Assembly (NCBI GenBank): GCA_946414975.1
Contig: CAMKQS010000040.1
Span: forward strand, 1-13,781
Direction of reading: 5' to 3'
DNA from: an uncultured Caryophanales bacterium
GTDB lineage: Bacteria > Bacillota_I > Bacilli_A > RF39 > UBA660
Length of the DNA: 13,781 nucleotides
Position 1 is the stretch's first letter; the number at the start of each line of letters is the position of its first letter. Position numbers and translations under genes: made by a program. Shown one piece after another: positions 13,119 to 13,781 of the stretch. Under the pieces are notes generated by a model, which did no database searches, was not told the DNA's origin, and saw only the letters and a list, made by a program, of their open reading frames with translations.

Positions 13119-13124
13119 AATATA
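13119..13124 (-). promoter_or_regulatory. -10 box of the UPF0316 gene
   Basis: TATATT on the minus strand ends 16 nt before the ATG at 13102, with GGTGAT between, in the same layout as ntdP and the gene at 13654. No good -35 is visible because that region is the upstream terminator. Confidence 0.35.
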
Positions 13125-13125
13125 A

Positions 13126-13155
13126 ACAAAAAAATTAGTGTTTATTCACTAATTT
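13126..13155 (-). terminator. Terminator of the thioredoxin-like gene at 13142
   Basis: On the minus strand AAATTAGTG and CACTAATTT form a 9-bp stem (13132-13155) with a 6-nt loop, followed by a T run (13126-13131). The TAA stop codon of the gene lies in the loop. Confidence 0.75.
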
Positions 13156-13654
13156 CTTTTAAATATGAATTAATATCACTTGAACCAATTTTGTATTCTT
13201 CAATTTTACCGTCTTTAATCTTAAATAATGTTTCATCAGATACTTTTAATTCATTAATATCATCAACTATATTACTTTTATCTGATATAAACTTTTGATT
13301 AAATGCTTCATTCATATTAATCATAAATACATTTAAATGATTATCTTTTTTATTATATTTGCTGATATATCTATTATATATTCCTTTTAGCCTACTATCT
13401 TCTTTATACGCTAAAACATAATACTCTTGATATTTTCTATCAAATATTTGTCCAAAAATAATTTTTTCTGTTTGGATTACTGATTCTTGTACCTCCGTTT
13501 CATCACTCTTATGATCTAATACATAAGTAGTAATAAAATAAAATCCTACTAATACAACAACTATTACTATAATCCAAATAATAAGATTTTTAAATTTAAA
13601 TGTATCTTCATTATCATTGATCAAAGGCGCTTGATATTTATTATTTCTACTCAT
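13142..13654 (-). CDS. Membrane-anchored thioredoxin-like protein lacking CXXC
   Basis: A 170-residue protein with a short polar N-terminus, one transmembrane helix (about 24-43) and an extracytoplasmic domain (about 60-170). The domain pattern resembles thioredoxin: strand YYVLAY (78-83), helix, strand LNVFMINMN (107-115), then VSDETLFKIKDGKIEEYKIG (138-157), which resembles the thioredoxin end where PTL and a KDGK turn are usual. The CXXC site reads YKEDSRLK and no cysteine occurs; the cis-proline is also replaced. It cannot be a redox enzyme. Family unknown; it is similar in design to the product at 5217-5684. The ATG at 13654 follows GGTGATTGG, and the gene has its own promoter and terminator, so it is monocistronic. 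Confidence 0.7.
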   Translation of the reverse strand: MSRNNKYQAPLINDNEDTFKFKNLIIWIIVIVVVLVGFYFITTYVLDHKSDETEVQESVIQTEKIIFGQIFDRKYQEYYVLAYKEDSRLKGIYNRYISKYNKKDNHLNVFMINMNEAFNQKFISDKSNIVDDINELKVSDETLFKIKDGKIEEYKIGSSDINSYLKEISE

Positions 13655-13669
13655 CCAATCACCATTGCT

Positions 13670-13675
13670 ATTATA
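13670..13675 (-). promoter_or_regulatory. Extended -10 box of the gene at 13654
   Basis: TGATATAAT on the minus strand is a perfect extended -10 (TGn-TATAAT). It ends 15 nt before the ATG, so the leader would begin at or near the GGTGATTGG ribosome site. The -35 region is A-T rich with no clear match. Confidence 0.6.
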
Positions 13676-13781
13676 TCACATAAAATATTATTTTTAAATA
13701 TTATTTTTCAATTTGAGCAACAGACATATGATTAATTTATGATAATGTCTTAAGTAATAACTTTGGAAAATGTCTCAAAGT

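Noticed and set aside
12978..13298. Plus-strand open frame of 106 codons
   Set aside because: It runs antisense across two well-supported minus-strand genes and the terminator between them.
1..13781. Use of TGA as tryptophan (mycoplasma-type code)
   Set aside because: The extreme A+T content suggested it, but genes use TGG for conserved tryptophans (for example in the LicD PWDDD motif) and end in TGA (trx-like gene at 5217, DUF368).
1..13781. CRISPR array, tRNA or rRNA genes
   Set aside because: No regularly spaced repeats, cloverleaf-like GC-rich segments or rRNA signatures were seen on either strand.

Overview
The window is very A+T-rich, densely coded chromosomal DNA that uses the standard bacterial code (TGG for Trp, TGA as a stop). 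Bacillus-type families (NtdP, UPF0316, RNHCP, a CotY/CotZ spore-coat protein) together with extreme A+T content suggest a low-GC Bacillota, probably an endospore-forming or formerly spore-forming member of the Bacilli. The species cannot be named from the sequence.

Layout. 1-2310: ntdP (DUF402 phosphatase) and an S41 C-terminal processing peptidase on the minus strand, divergent from a small RNHCP zinc-binding protein on the plus strand. 2311-4188: a complete group IIC intron on the minus strand with its reverse transcriptase, inserted directly after a 15-bp bidirectional terminator and directly abutting the RNHCP stop codon. 4231-6669: a minus-strand operon, transcribed in the order Clp-type single-module AAA+ ATPase, membrane-anchored thioredoxin-fold-like protein without CXXC, tRNA methyltransferase TrmL, acidic single-pass membrane protein. 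6727-7588: a three-LysM protein divergent from a small basic unknown protein. 7577-10659: a spore-coat neighbourhood in which a zinc-ribbon/membrane/trypsin-like protease and a lipoprotein lie between a truncated mosaic copy and an intact copy of a CotY/CotZ-type gene. 10776-11796: licD plus an overlapping 50-residue two-helix membrane protein. 11784-13654: PopT-type DUF368 transporter, UPF0316 membrane protein and a second thioredoxin-like membrane protein.

How the genes relate. Most of the window concerns the cell envelope: undecaprenyl-phosphate recycling (DUF368), surface-polymer decoration (LicD), peptidoglycan binding (LysM), extracytoplasmic proteolysis (S41 and HtrA-like proteases) and spore coat (CotY/Z). 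Two regulatory themes recur. Several genes have a -10 box only 15-17 nt before the start codon, with a GGTGAT-type Shine-Dalgarno between. Several genes carry their stop codon inside the terminator hairpin.

No single undescribed defence or biosynthetic system is evident. The most interesting points are the intron placement, the mosaic cotY duplication around the protease/lipoprotein pair, the unfamiliar protease architecture and the compact start modules. All family assignments come from reading motifs by eye; no database search was run.
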